A stretch of 64,000 nucleotides of DNA from Henckelia pumila (taxonomy: Eukaryota > Streptophyta > Magnoliopsida > Lamiales > Gesneriaceae): assembly GCF_033568475.1 (NCBI RefSeq), contig NC_133120.1, positions 142,100,109 to 142,164,108 on the forward strand, in the 5' to 3' direction. The translations under genes and the position numbers were made by a program. Positions 48,383 through 60,908 of the stretch are shown here, piece after piece (position 1 is the stretch's first letter; each line of letters opens with the position of its first letter). The notes under the pieces were generated by a model. That model searched no databases, had not been told where the DNA came from, and worked only from the letters and a program-made list of their open reading frames with translations.

Positions 48383-51286
48383 TGAAACGACTCTAACCCT
48401 CTAAAAATAAAAATAATAAATAAGGAATTTGCGGAATTTTAAAAAAAAATTTGACATGACTCATTTTAAAATATTATAAGTCTAACTGACACACTCAGCA
48501 TTTCAATTCAAAATAAAATAAAGTCATCATAAAAAAAATCCAAATACGATAATCATAGAATTTAAAAAAGGGAGTTAATCCCACACAGTTGCGGAATAAT
48601 AAACTGTTAAGTTTACATGTCCAAAAGTTCTAAAGCAGGGAACACATCCTGCAAATGACTGACAGTGTATGAAAATATTTCACTCATAAATAAAAAGAGA
48701 AACATCAGAGTTTTGTTAAAAGCTAGAAGCATGTCGGTCAAGGGCCTGCACCACCGGTGACCTCTCCCTGGGGATCCTGCCCCTCAGCCTCAATGAAGTA
48801 GTCCTCACCTGAAAACAATAAGTGTCGTGAGCCTAAAAGACTCAGCAAGAATATGAGGGGGGGGGGGGGGGGGATAACGAGTACTACATAAATACAAGAA
48901 CAGACAGATTAAAAATAACTTGTAATAAAGTAATTTTGTGCCCTTAACTTAAAATAAATGATTTCTAAACAAAAAGAGTGAACATGAATGAAACATATGC
49001 ATGGCTAAGTAGAACATAAGAAATATAACTGAGTAAACTGTACGAAAACATAGACATAAATATATGAACTTAGATCCTTGAATTGTAACTCTGTGATTTC
49101 GATCATGATCATGGCTGCAGTGCACTATGCCGCAAGGAAGTCAGGATAACACCCAACTCATCTTGCCCATACTTGGTAAGGGAAGCCAGGATTTCTCCCA
49201 ACTCGTCCAAACCCATACTTGGTAAGGGAAGCCAGGATTTCTCCCAACTTGTCCAAACCCATAAATTTGGTAAGGGAAGTCAGAACGTCTCCTAACTCGT
49301 CCAAACCCATACTTTCTATAGTCACAATCATCTCACTTTGTTCTTAAAAATATTTTCCTTTCATACTTGAATATGGACTTAGCATGCATATGGAAACAAG
49401 ACGTAAATGTAAATATTACTAAATAATCATGCATATGAATCACACATGGATGATCGGGATGATGATTTAGGAGTCAAACCAAAGGATGATAAATACTAAA
49501 CCATAACGTAGCGCATAAAGACAAAATGAGCAGTTTGCCCGCAAAATTCATAACTTACTCAATTCTCACTAAAAAACAGTTCCGCATGAAACCACCACTT
49601 CCTAACACTTAGAATTAACTTAAGAAGTCATCCTAGGATTTTATTTCCCAAGCAACCAATTTATGAAATTCGGATTTCGGGGCAGCAGCCCCTATTCCAC
49701 AAAATTCTGCACGCACCTATCCATCCAAACATTTAAAACTCAACCAAAACTTAACCGACTTAATTCCTGCTTGAACCGACATAACCCCGACATCTGAAAC
49801 ATAATCCACACCCGAGCCCCTAATGAAATTTCATTTTTAACCCAGCTTTAATAGCACGCTCCTGGACATCCCCAACACATAAAAATTCTGCTCATGAGTT
49901 AATTCCAAACTCAACCAAAACTTAGCTAAAAAAGACCCACAATTACCCTCATTTCCAGCCCTTAATACTCACCTTAAATTACCTTACTTCCAGCTTAAAG
50001 GCAGGACCTCGAGCACCCTCATAACCGAGCCCCAACTCCCTTTAGACATTTCGAATTTCCACCAATCCCAACTCACATTCTTCTTCACACATCCTAATAC
50101 TATCATGTGAACTACATATCACCCATGGTAGATCTAAATCACAATCCAAGCATCACGACCATCGGCACAAAGTCAACAACAATTTTTTTTTTCGAACTAC
50201 AAGTCCAGAACTTCTGAAAAAAAAAATTCGAACCCCATGCTAGCCTTATTTTCTTAAAATCTCGAATGTAACAAGGCATCCATGACAACACCAAGGAAAT
50301 GCAAAACATCAACCTATTCACGATCCCAGCTAGGAAGAAATTCTGAAAATTTTCAAACACAATGCATAATAGAGATTTTTCTGAAATTTTCGATGAAGCA
50401 AGACTTCAATGCATTAACAATCCGAGTTCATATACACCTCAAATCCTCAACAAACAACATAGTTTTCGAGCAAGAAACGCATCAAGAGCTTGCGTTAAAA
50501 AAATAAAAAGAATCGAACATGTCATGTAGTGAATAGCTTCGAACAGGGCCATGAACATGCTAAAAAAAATTTCGAGACTTCAAAATGCAACACACAATAC
50601 AATATAGTTTACAAGGTGAAGCAAAGAAGCCATATCCTTGCCTATCCAAAGAAAATCGAAAGAAATGAGAGCCCGGAACAGAAAAATCGAAACCACAGAA
50701 CTGAACCGCTCGATCTAGAGGAAGCTGAAATCGAGCTCAAGAATCACGACCAGCTTGCACAGGAATGATTTTTCGGGGAAGAAATGAAGATTCAAGGCTT
50801 AGTGAATAAGGATTTGAAGAAGCCGATGCCTCCCTTGAAGAATAGGGCAATCTCGGCTGTGTGAGTGGGTGTGGTGTGTGTTTAGCATGTGGTGTGAGTT
50901 TTGTGTGTGGCTAGGATTTAAATCTTGAGTCCAAGTGCTAGATTAGGTAACCCTAGAAAAAAAAATGGAAGTCTTAAGAAATTTAGGGGAAAATGCTATA
51001 CACTAAAAAAAATTCCAAACCAATAAAGACATTAGGACTACAATTTAAATCGTACTAAATAAAAAAATATAAGCTTAAAATCCTAATTTAAAATATTAAA
51101 TTTGATTTTTCTAGTCCAGAAATTAAAATGGTACTTTTCGCAAAAAAATTAAAAATAATAAATTCTAATGCGCGGAAGAATATAATATTTAGCCAATTAA
51201 TCACAGAAAATTAAAATGATTAAAATAATAAATATTAAAGACTAATTTAGGCATGAAAATTGAATTAAGAAATTTTTGGCGTCACA
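48383..51286 (-). repeat. Element D 3' LTR (left)
   Basis: 2904 bp, TGAAACGACTCTAACCC…GGCGTCACA. It contains a 17-G run (about 48856) and a tandem array of about 47-bp units (49138-49315). Confidence 0.9.
49138..49315. repeat. Tandem array of ~47-bp units in element D left LTR
   Basis: Three to four units of the type CTTGGTAAGGGAAGCCAGG followed by a stretch ending in TCGTCCAAACCCATA, with substitutions between them. The matching array in the right LTR begins near 55797 and is cut by the LINE. Confidence 0.85.
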
Positions 51287-51325
51287 ATTCCTCCCTCCCT
51301 AATATGGAATTTCGTCCTCGAAATT
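51287..51325 (-). other. Element D polypurine tract and adjacent palindrome
   Basis: Minus strand CCATATTAGGGAGGGAGGAAT ends at the LTR, overlapping-adjacent to AATTTCGTCCTCGAAATT (51308-51325). Confidence 0.8.
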
Positions 51326-51399
51326 AAGACTTACCAAAAAGCTCTGGGTAACGAGTCCTAATATCTACCTCTGCTTACCAAGTGGCTTCTTCCTCTGAA

Positions 51400-53533
51400 T
51401 GGTTCTGCCATCTCACTTTGATCATAGGAATCGACTTGTTACGGAGTCTCCTCTCCTGTCGATCCAAAATCTGGATGGGCCTCTCCTCATACGTCATGTG
51501 AGGAGATAACTAAAGAGGTTCCATGTTAAGCACATGGGACGGATTCGAGACGTACTTCCTCAGCATCGACACATGGAATACGTTATGAACTCCATCAAGG
51601 TTAGGAGGCAAGGCCACCCTATAAGCCAATGCCCCTACTCTGTCCAATATCTCAAAGGGCCCTATGAACCTCGGTGCTAATTTTTCTTTCTTCCCAAATC
51701 TCATTATACCCTTAATAGGAGCTACTCGAACAAACACATGGTCTCCCACCGAGAACTCCAAGACTCTCCTCCTATGGTCAGCGTAACTCTTCTGTCTGCT
51801 CTGTGCAGTCCTCATCTTGTCACGGATCTTGGCTACAACCTCGGCAGCCTGCTGAACAATCTCGGGTCCCAAATTTGATCTCTCACCAATCTCGGTCCAT
51901 AAGACCGGTGATCTACACGGTCTCCCATAGAGTGCCTCGTAAGGCGCCATACCAATGGTGGCCTGATAGCTGTTGTTATAAGCAAATTCCACCAACGGTA
52001 ACCTCGACTCCCAACTATCATGGAAGTCAATAACACAAGCTCTCAAAAGATCCTCTAAAATCTGAATCACTCTCTCGGACTGTCCATCTGTCTTGGGGTG
52101 AAAGGCAGTGCTAAACAAAAGCTTCGTCCCCAAAGCTGAGTGGAGACTCTTCCAAAAAGACGAAGTAAACCACGGATCTCTATCAGACACTATGGAAACA
52201 GGGATACCATGTAGTCTGATTATCTCCCGGATATACAACTCCGCATGCTGAGCCATAGAGAAATTCGTTCTTACTGGACACTCCTTAACTGCTTGAACCT
52301 TTGAAGGATCTACTTCCACTCCATTCTTGGAAATAATATGACCCAAGAATGCTACTTTCTCCAACCAAAACTCACACTTGTCAAACTTAGCAAACAACTT
52401 TCGCTCTCGGATTACCTCAAGAACTGTCTTCAAATGTTGTGAATGTTCTTCTCTACCCTTCGAGTAAATGAGGATATCATCAATAAATACAATGACAAAC
52501 TGATCCAAGTACGGCTGGAACACATGGTTCATAAGATCCATGAAGACCGCGTGCGCGTTCGTCATTCCGAACGGCATCACAAGGAACTCGTAGTGGCCAT
52601 AATGAGTCCTAAACGCTGTCTTAAACACATCTAATTCCTTCACCTTTAATTGGTGATAACCGGAACGAAGATCAATCTTCAAAAATACAGAGGCTCCTTG
52701 CAACTGATCAAAAAGATCCTCAATTCTAGGAAGTGGGTACTTGTTCTTTACCATCATTCCATTCAGCCCTCGGTAATCAATGCACAACCTTAGGCTTTTG
52801 TTCTTCTTTTTCACAAAGAGGACTGGTGCGCCCCAGAGACAGAAACTAGGGTGTATGAATCCCTTATCAAGCAACTCTTGAATTTGCTCTTTCAGTTCTT
52901 TCATTTTCGTACGAGCCAATCTATACGGTGCTTTAGAGATTGGCACAGTATCCGGTACCAAGTCAATAGAGAACTCGACTTCTCTATCAGGCGGAATGCC
53001 TGCAACATCGCCTGGAAAAACATCCTCAAAGTCCCTGACAACGTCCACATCTGAAATGTATGGACGTACAGGCAACTCCGTCAAAGATAAACTGGCTAAG
53101 AATGCCTCACATCCATCATGCACCAACTGCTTAGCTTGAATGAAAGATATAATCTGAGTCCTCCTCAAACCCCTAGTAGCCTCAAACCAAAACGGTTCTT
53201 CTCCCTCTGGTCTGACCAACACTGATCTCTGCTGAAAGTCGATCACCACAACATTCTTCGTCATCCAGTCCATCCCTAGTATCATGTCGAAATCAGGCAT
53301 GGGCAGTACTATCAGATCTGCACTCACTGATTTCCCTTGAAACAAGAGCTCAAGATTCTTCACCATCTTCCTCGTGGACAGTTCTTCCCCTGATGGGATG
53401 GTCAGTGTGAATCCACCAAACAGTTCTTCACACTCAATACCCCGCTTGCGGGTAAAAGCCTCCAAAATAAAAGAATGTGTAGCCCCCAAGTCTAACAAGG
53501 CTCTAGTGGCCACACCGGCTACTAAAATTTTGC
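51400..53533 (-). pseudogene. Element D Pol with in-frame loss of RNase H and half of integrase
   Basis: It opens in protease ([21 protein letters not shown], where the catalytic triplet is DLG instead of DSG/DTG). RT follows with [17 protein letters not shown] and FIDDILIYS. After [10 protein letters not shown] the frame jumps without a stop into mid-integrase ([13 protein letters not shown]), keeping the second Asp (SDRDPWF) and the Glu (TDGQSERV). A TAG at 51510-51512 precedes a chromodomain-like tail (YEERPIQILDRQERRLRNK). Not functional. Confidence 0.88.
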
Positions 53534-53769
53534 CTGCATTAAAAGTGATTACAACCACAGAAAGATTGGAAACAAACAAGAATAGTTCTACTTAGGTTCA
53601 TTCTAATTCATCAAATTCCCAAATTCAGAATTAATCATGCTAACACACCACAATTAATACGAAGCATGCTACCTAATAGGTTCACATTCCCAATAAGAAA
53701 AGCTCATAATCGAAAATTGCATCTACAAATCAATTAAATCACCCTTAATCAAAAGCTCTAAATATTACT
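53534..53769 (-). other. Probable intron between Gag and protease of element D
   Basis: 236 bp, AT-rich and full of stops, with A|GTAATATTT and TTTTAATGCAG|GC edges on the minus strand. Removing it joins DPDTTHIT to KILVAGVAT in frame, the expected protein continuity in this family. A decayed insertion is the alternative. Confidence 0.55.
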
Positions 53770-54830
53770 TGTGATGTGCGTGGTATCAGGATCAGCCTCC
53801 TCGGCCTGCATCACAAAGACTCTCCCCTGAGTCGTCGTCCGTGCTGTGGACAATCCGAAGCTATGTGCCCTGGCTTTTTGCACCAAAAATAGACTCCAGC
53901 GCCTGCTAAACACTTCCCATGATGGGCACGCTTGCAAATTGTGCAGCGAGGCTTCTCCCCAGCCTTGGGAGGAGCGGGTCTCTGGGCCTGGTGCTCCTGA
54001 GGTCTCTGAGCATGATTCCCTTGGGGCCTATGGGCCAGATGCCCCTGAGGTCTGAAGGGTCCCTGCTGTCTCTGTGGCCCAGTAAATGGCCTCTTGCCCT
54101 GCTGCTGCTGGTGACCCTAATGAGTGAAGTTCCTCTTGCTATGAACCTCAGCACTGATGTCCTTCAAGGACTGCTCGGACCGCAACACCTTCCTGATAGA
54201 GGCTGCATAGTCCACGGGCTCAGCCATCATCACATCCCAACGAATAGTAGGCCTCAGACAAGCAACAAAATGCTGCAACTTCTCCGCCTCATCATTCCCT
54301 ATCAATGGCACAAAACGGCAGCCCCTCTCAAATTTGCGCACAAAATCGGATACAGACAGATCTCCCTGCCGGAGACTCATGAACTTTTTCTTCAACTGCG
54401 CTCTCACCTCAGCTGTATAGTACTTCTCATAGAAGAGAGTCTTGAATGCTTCCCAAGTCAGGGTGGTAACATCAACAGTCTTCTCCACACCCTCAAACCA
54501 CAAGGCGGCATCATCCTTGAGTAGGAACGTCATACAGCAAACTCGATCTCCATCTCCCAACTCCATATAGCGGAAAATTGCCTCAAGCGAGCGAATCCAG
54601 CCCTCCGCTACCATCGGATCCGCAGTACCGGAAAAGTCCTTAGGGTCCATCTTCATGAACTGCTCATAGACCGCACTAGGTCTAGCCCTCGGGTCCTCGG
54701 CATGCTTCTCTAAGATATGAGCCTGGCCAGCTAGCACCTGAGCAACAACATCAACTGGTGGAGGGGGCGGAGGAGGTGGCGGCGGCAGGGGAGGCAGTGG
54801 AGGTGCATGGGGATCACGTCGAGGTGCCAT
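53770..54830 (-). pseudogene. Element D Gag (broken)
   Basis: The ATG at 54830 opens a proline-rich head and the retrotransposon Gag core (WIRSLEAIFRYM, ALWFEGVE, FYEKYY, LRQGDLSVSDFV). A TAG at 54117 follows NFTH. The frame then continues through a Gln-rich stretch to zinc motifs (CTICKRAHHGKC and CKKPGHIASDC). A 1-nt shift after SDCPQ separates this from GRVFVMQAEEADPDTT, which leads to the probable intron. Confidence 0.85.
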
Positions 54831-55054
54831 CTGTGCGCAAGTTCAAATTCCAAAAATTCAAATTTCATGCCTTAAAAAAATATTTTTATCTAAACTCAAA
54901 CATGTTTCAAATAATTTAGGAAACTAATGCTACTAATCCGAACAAATAGCAATAAATGAAACATAAATCTTACAGACTTTGAGGCGAGATCCTTTCAAGT
55001 TTCGGCAACCGGCAGTAGACACATCCCAAACCAAGACCGTGCTCTGATGCCAAC

Positions 55055-55948
55055 TGAAACGACCCTAACCCTCTAAAAATAAGAATAATAAATAAGGAAT
55101 TTGCGAAATTTAAAAAAAATGACATGACTCGTTTTAAAATATTATTAGACTAACTGACACACTCAGCATTTCAATTCAAAATAAAATAAACTCATAATAA
55201 AAAAATCCAAATACGATAATCATAGAATTTAAAAAGGGGAGTTAATCCCACACAGTTGCGGAATAATAAACTGTTAAGTTTACATGCCCAAAAATTCTAA
55301 AGCAGGAAAAACACATCCTGCAAATGTCTGATAGTGTATGAAGATATTTCACTCATAAATAAAAAGAGCAACATCAGAGTTTTGTGAAAAGCTAGAAGCA
55401 CGTCGGTCAAGGGCCTGCACCACCGGTGACCTCTCCCTGGGGATCCTGCCCCTCAGTCTCAATGAAATAGTCCTCACCTGAAAATAATAAATTTAGTGAG
55501 CCTAAAAGACTCAGCAAGAATATGGGGGGAGATAATGAGTACTACATAAATATAAGCACATAAAGATTAAAAATAACTTGTAATAAAGTAATTTTGTGCC
55601 CTTAACTTAAAATAAATGATTTCTAAACGAAAATAGTGAACATGAATGAAACATATGCATGGCTAAGTCGAACATAAGAAATATAACTGAGTAAACTGTA
55701 CGGAAACATAGACATAAATATTTGAACTTAGATCCTTGAATTGTGACTATGTGATTTCGATCATGATCATAGCTACAGTGCACTATGCCGCAAGGAAATC
55801 AGGATAACACCCAACTCGTTTTGCCCATACTTGGTAAGGGAAGCCAGGATTTCTCCCAACTCGTCCAAACCCATACTTGGTAAGGGAAGCCAGGATTTCT
55901 CCCAACTCGTCCAAACCCATAAATTTGGTAAGGGAAGTCAGAACGTCT
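55055..55948 (-). repeat. Element D 5' LTR, right copy, first piece
   Basis: TGAAACGACCCTAACCC onward, matching the left LTR up to GAACGTCT, where the LINE is inserted. Confidence 0.9.
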
Positions 55949-58022
55949 TCATAGCACCGATGGTGCCTTTTCTGTGAGATCTGCTTGGGAGCAGGTCAGA
56001 CCGAGAGGCTCGGTCTCGGATATCTTTACTCCCTGTTGGGGTCGCTGGATGAGGCCCACCATGTCCTTCTTTATGTGGAGGTTTTGGCATCGGTGGTTGC
56101 CTGTGGATGAGGTGCTCCAGCAGCGGGGTTTCTCCCTTGTGTCCAAGTGCCAGTGCTGTGAGATGTCGGAGACATTTACTCACATTTTCATCGACGGTCC
56201 CATCGCCCGCTCTGTGTGGCATTTCTTTGGGGCTATCTTTAGAGTTCGCATCCCTGCCACTGAGAACTTCAGTCTGTTTCTCAGTGCTTGGAAAAGGGGT
56301 CGCGAGTGGTATCCGGGGGGTAATGTAAGGGAATTCATTCCTTTTGTCGTGCTTTGGTTCCTCTGGACTGCACGCAATGATACTAAGCACCGTCACTTAC
56401 CCTACTCTGCGGAGAAGGTTAAGTTCCAAATTTTGTCTTATTTGAGACTTGCTCATTTCGCAACTGTTATCAAGCCCCGTCTTTGGCTGGGGGCTTTGCA
56501 GGCTGCGAGGAAGATGGGCATTTCGGTCGGCCTCCAACGGATTCACAAGACTGCGATCGTCCGTTGGTTGAGGCCTCCACCTGGGTCCTTCAAGCTCAAT
56601 GTGGATGGGAGCTCGAGAGGTAACCCGGGTGAGTCGTCTGTGGGGGGGGGGGGGGGGTTGTCCGGGATTCTTCTGGTAGGGTCTTGGCGTTTTTTAGTGA
56701 GTTCATTGGTTTGGGGTCCAATGTCCGTGCAGAACTCTGGGCGATTTGGAGGGGTATTCTTCTCTGTTCTGACCTTAGCCTTTTTCCCCTTTGGATTGAA
56801 ACTGATTCCCAGATTGCTATTCAGATTCTTAGATCTCGGAGGTGCCGTTGGGATTTGGACCATATTGTTTCGAGGACGCGTGTTTTGGTGCGGAATAGGC
56901 CGGTTCATTTCTCGCATATCTATCGGGAAGGGAATTCGGTTGCGGATGCGTTGGCGCGGCAGGCTCATGATCATAGGCAGTGTTTGTTGGAGATTGGTGT
57001 TTCTTTAACCACTCCCATCATTGCGTTGGCCCGTTCTGACTCTTCCGGGCTTCCTTACCTTAGATCTAGGTTTTCTTAGAGCCTCACGCTCACTTATAGC
57101 CGTTTCTCTTGGGCTTTCTTTTTCTTTGTTTGCTCTCCTTTTTGGTCTAGGTCATCCTAGATTTAGATATATGTAGCTATTTATTTTTCTTTGCAAGTAC
57201 AGCTCTCCGGCCCTTTTTCGGAGTTTTTGGAGTCAGTCTGTTCCCCTGTCGCTTGCTTTGCTTTCTTCAGGGTGATGGATCATCAGGCGTTCTCTGTGCT
57301 TCCCCTTGACTGGTTCTTGCTGTTGTTTGGATGTTTTGTGGGCGGTCTCTTGTGCCCCTCGCTTTTTGGATTTCCAGTCTTCTTGGGAGTTAGGTTATGG
57401 CTTGAGTTTCCTTCGCCATTCTCCTGCTTTTTTGCTCTGGGTCTGCTGGTTTGCGGTCGCTCCACTTTTTCCTCGCGGCCTATGTATAGTGACTTCCCAG
57501 CTGATCATGACTTTTGGACATATTTCTTGCATAGCTTTGATCTGTTGTTCAGCTCTGGATGGTGCCAGCCTCTTTTCGCGCTTTAGTGTCGGATTTGATT
57601 TTGCTGGCCTGGAGTTGTGGATCTCCTCTAGGTTTTACTGCACAGGCTGATACCAGCCACTCTTCGCGCCTCAGTGTCCGTTTTTGATTTTGCTGGGCCG
57701 AGCTGTGGCTCTCTTTTAGATTTTGCTGCTCAGGATGACTGCTGACGTTGATTTAGTTAGCTATCTTTGATGTTATTTGTTTATACTTATTTCCTAGGGA
57801 TGCTTTGGTTGTATATTTTCGATACCCTAGCTGTTCTGATGTTCTTATTACCTTTGTATAGCCTTTTGGGGAGGTCTTGGCCTAGTCCCCCTCCTCCGTT
57901 AGGTTTTATTTGTATTGCTTTTTTATGTTTATATACAGGTAGGGGTCTGCCTGACCCCCCCCCCCCCCCCCCCCCCCGCTCCCGGCGGTGTTTCTTTTTT
58001 TTTTTTTTTTAAAAAAAAAAAA
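55949..58022 (+). mobile_element. 5'-truncated LINE
   Basis: About 2.07 kb. It holds the end of a plant LINE ORF2 and a long 3' region. It ends in a C-run (about 57955-57977), a short GC stretch, a T-run and an A-run (to about 58022). There is no target duplication. By comparison with the left LTR about 40 bp of target were lost at insertion. Confidence 0.85.
55951..57079 (+). pseudogene. LINE ORF2 C-terminus: zf-RVT and RNase H
   Basis: The frame is open from the truncation point (TDGAFSVRSAWE). It contains the zf-RVT region (RPTMSFFMWRFWHRWLP, CQCCEMSETFTHIF) and the start of RNase H (FKLNVDGSSRGNPG). At the G-run 56642-56656 the frame shifts, and RNase H continues in another frame with AELWAIWRG, WIETDSQIAI and REGNSVADALA to TAG at 57077. 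RNase H here removes RNA from the cDNA hybrid. The reverse transcriptase part is missing. Confidence 0.88.
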
Positions 58023-60003
58023 ATCTTACTTTGTTCCTAAAAATATTTTCCTTTCATACTTGAATATGGACTTATCATGCATATGAAAACATGACGTAAA
58101 TGTAAATATTACTAAATAATCATGCATATGACCCACACATGAATGATCGGGATGGTGATTTAGGAGCCAAACCAAAGGATGAAAAATACTAAACCATAAC
58201 GTAGCGCTTAAAGACAAAATGAACAGTTTGCCCGCAAAATTCATAACTTGCTCAATTCTCACTCAAAAACAGTTCCGCTCAAAACCACCACTTCCTAACA
58301 CTTAGAATTAACTTAAGAAGTCATCCTCGGATATTATTTCCCAAGCAACCATTTTATGAAAATCGGATTTCCGGGCAGCAGCCCCTATTCCACAAAATTC
58401 TGCACGCACCTATCCATCCAAACATTTAAAACTCAACCAAAACTTAACCGACTTAATTATCGCTTGAACCGACATAACCCCGACATCTGAAAAATAATCC
58501 ACACCCGAGCCCCTAATGAAATTTCATTTTTAACCCAGCTTTAATCGCACGCTCCTGGACAGCCCCAACACATAAAAATTCTGCTCATGAGTTAATTCCA
58601 AACTCAACCAAAACTTAGCTATAAATATCCCAAGCTTTCAAGCCTCCCAATCCTAGGACCAAGACCCGCAATTACCCTCATTTCCAGCCCTTAACACTCA
58701 CCTTAAATCACCTTACTTCCATCTTAAAGGCAGGACCTCGAGCACCCTCATAACCGAGCCCCAACTCCCTTTAGACATTTTGAATTTCCACCAATCCCAA
58801 CTCACATTCTTCTTCACACATCCTAATACTACCATGTGAACTACATATCACTCATGGTAGCATCCCAGCATCACGAACATCGGCACAAAGACAACAACAA
58901 TTTTTTTTCGAACTACAAGTCCAGAACTTCTGAAAAAAAAAATTCAAACCCCATGCTAGCCTTACTTTATGAAAATCTCGAATGTAACAAGGCATCCATG
59001 AAAACACCAAGGAAATGCAAAACATCAACCTATTCATGATCCCAGCTAGCAAGAAATTCTGAAAATTTTCAAACACAATGCATAATAGAGATTTTTTTGA
59101 AATTTTCGATGAAGCAAGACTTCAATGCATTAACAATCCGAGTTCATATACACCTCAAATCCTCAACAAACAACATAGTTTTCGAGCAAGAAACGCATCA
59201 AGAGCTTGCGCTAAAAAAAATAAAAAGAATCGAACATGTCATGTAGTGAATAGCTTCGAACAGGGCCATGAACATGCTAAAAAAAATTTCGAGACTTCAA
59301 AATGCAACACACAATACAATATAGTTTACAAGGTGAAGCAAAGAAGCCATATCCTTTCCTATCCAGAGAAAATCAAAAGAAATGAGAGCCCGGAACCGAA
59401 AAATCGAAACCATAGAACTGAACCGCTCGAGCTGGAGGAAGCTGGAATCGAGCTCAAGAATCACGACCAGCTTGCCCAAGAATGATTTGCCGGGGAAGAA
59501 ATGAAGATTCAAGGCTTAGTGAAGAAGGATTTGAAGAAGCCGATGCCTCCCTTGAAGAACAGGGCAATCTCGGCTGTATGAATGTGTGTGGAGTGTGTAT
59601 AGCATGTGGTGTGAGTTTTGTGTGTGGCTAGGATTTAAATCTTGAGTCCAAGTGCTAGATTAGGTAACCCTAGAAAAAAAATGGAAGTGTTAAGAAATTT
59701 AGGAGAAAAATGCTATACACTAAAAAAAATGCCAAACCAAGAAAGAAATTAGGACTACAATTTAAATTGTACAAAATAAAAAAATACAAGATTAAAATCC
59801 TAATTTAAAATATTAAATTTGATTTTACTAGTGCGGAAATTAAAATGGTACTTTTCGCAAAAAAATTAAAAATAATAAATTCTAATGCGCGGAAAAATAT
59901 AATATTTAGCTAATTAATCAAAGAATATTAAAATGATTAAAATAATAAATATTAAAGACTAATTTAGGCATAAAAATTAAATTAAGAATTTTTTGGCGTC
60001 ACA
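58023..60003 (-). repeat. Element D 5' LTR, right copy, second piece
   Basis: Resumes at ATCTTACTTTGTTCCTAAA and runs to GGCGTCACA. Highly similar to 49330-51286. The 135-aa ORF at 59078-59485, mirrored in the left LTR, is repeat sequence. Confidence 0.9.
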
Positions 60004-60008
60004 ATATG

Positions 60009-60908
60009 TGCGAAAACAGACCAACTAACAGATTGAACAAGTATATGATAGCTGAACTGGTATGTAAATAACAAAGATGTGTTTATGGATGTTCGTAGAC
60101 TTTAACTGCTCCTACGTCATTCCTTCTTCCTCATGGAAATGATCCACTTAAAGACTTTGGCTTATACAACATCTTGTGTACAACTCACTCCAATCGTAAG
60201 ACTTACCTTTGCTTAGATCAAAACTCCTAGCATACAACTAAGTTAAAACACCTCGTCCTAACAATCTAAATACAATAATGAATGAATCATTAGATTCAAC
60301 CAATGGATCAACTCCTTGTAAATAGTTAGGTAGTTGAGAGTTGATTTTTGGCCCTTGATGATCCTTAGAGATCTGATATATCAATATGAGTGGGCGAGAT
60401 GAGAAAACAAGATGGTTTTCTTTAGAGTTCTCGAAGAATTCTTTTGATAGCTTGTATCTTGTGTATCAGTCTGTATCTTCTGTCTTTTCCTTTTTTTTAT
60501 TCATATCTCCATTCCTCATATATATGTGCGTCGTGCAACGCTCGACTTGATATTCTTTTAATGCTTTGTCTTCATTGTCTCAAGATCTTCATCATGCCTT
60601 TATGAGAGCTTTAAATGAAGTTGCACATCTTTTAATAGAGATATCTGAACCTTTCAACGTCTCTTATATTTGAATTTTCCTCTTTTTGTAACTTGTTTGA
60701 GCAGTCGGTCAATATATTCTTGTTGAGTAGTTGGTCTTATGTACCGGTATTAATTTCTCCAGTAGTCTTGATTTTTGGAGTGGTCATATAAACTGGTTTC
60801 TTCAACTGGTCTTGAGCTTTATATTGGACTGTTTAAACTTAAACTTCTTTGTCTTGAATTCTTGAATATATCTTCGTGTTTTGTCAAACACCAAAACTTA
60901 TTTCAACA
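60009..60908 (-). repeat. copia F 5' LTR, distal piece
   Basis: Continues from 48382 across element D and ends CACCAAAACTTATTTCAACA, i.e. minus-strand TGTTGAAATAAG, a typical copia LTR start. The rebuilt LTR is about 1.04 kb. F is inserted into copia E's integrase. Confidence 0.7.

Larger units (their letters stand above)
48383..60003 (-). mobile_element. Element D: decayed Ty3/gypsy chromovirus
   Basis: LTRs are at 48383-51286 and 55055-60003, the latter carrying a LINE. Flanks ATAAG and ATATG match at 4 of 5 bases. The PBS complement GCTCTGATGCCA (55041-55052) and the PPT (from 51287) set a leftward orientation. The interior is only 3.8 kb because pol has an internal deletion. D is inserted in the copia F LTR. 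Confidence 0.9.

Noticed and set aside
50529..50768. Repeated 79-135-aa ORFs at 50529-50768 and 59078-59485
   Set aside because: Both lie in the LTRs of element D at equivalent positions, so they are LTR sequence; no domain visible.
57955..58023. Long C, T and A runs as a regulatory structure
   Set aside because: They form the 3' end of the LINE and may be partly length errors from sequencing, so no function is claimed.
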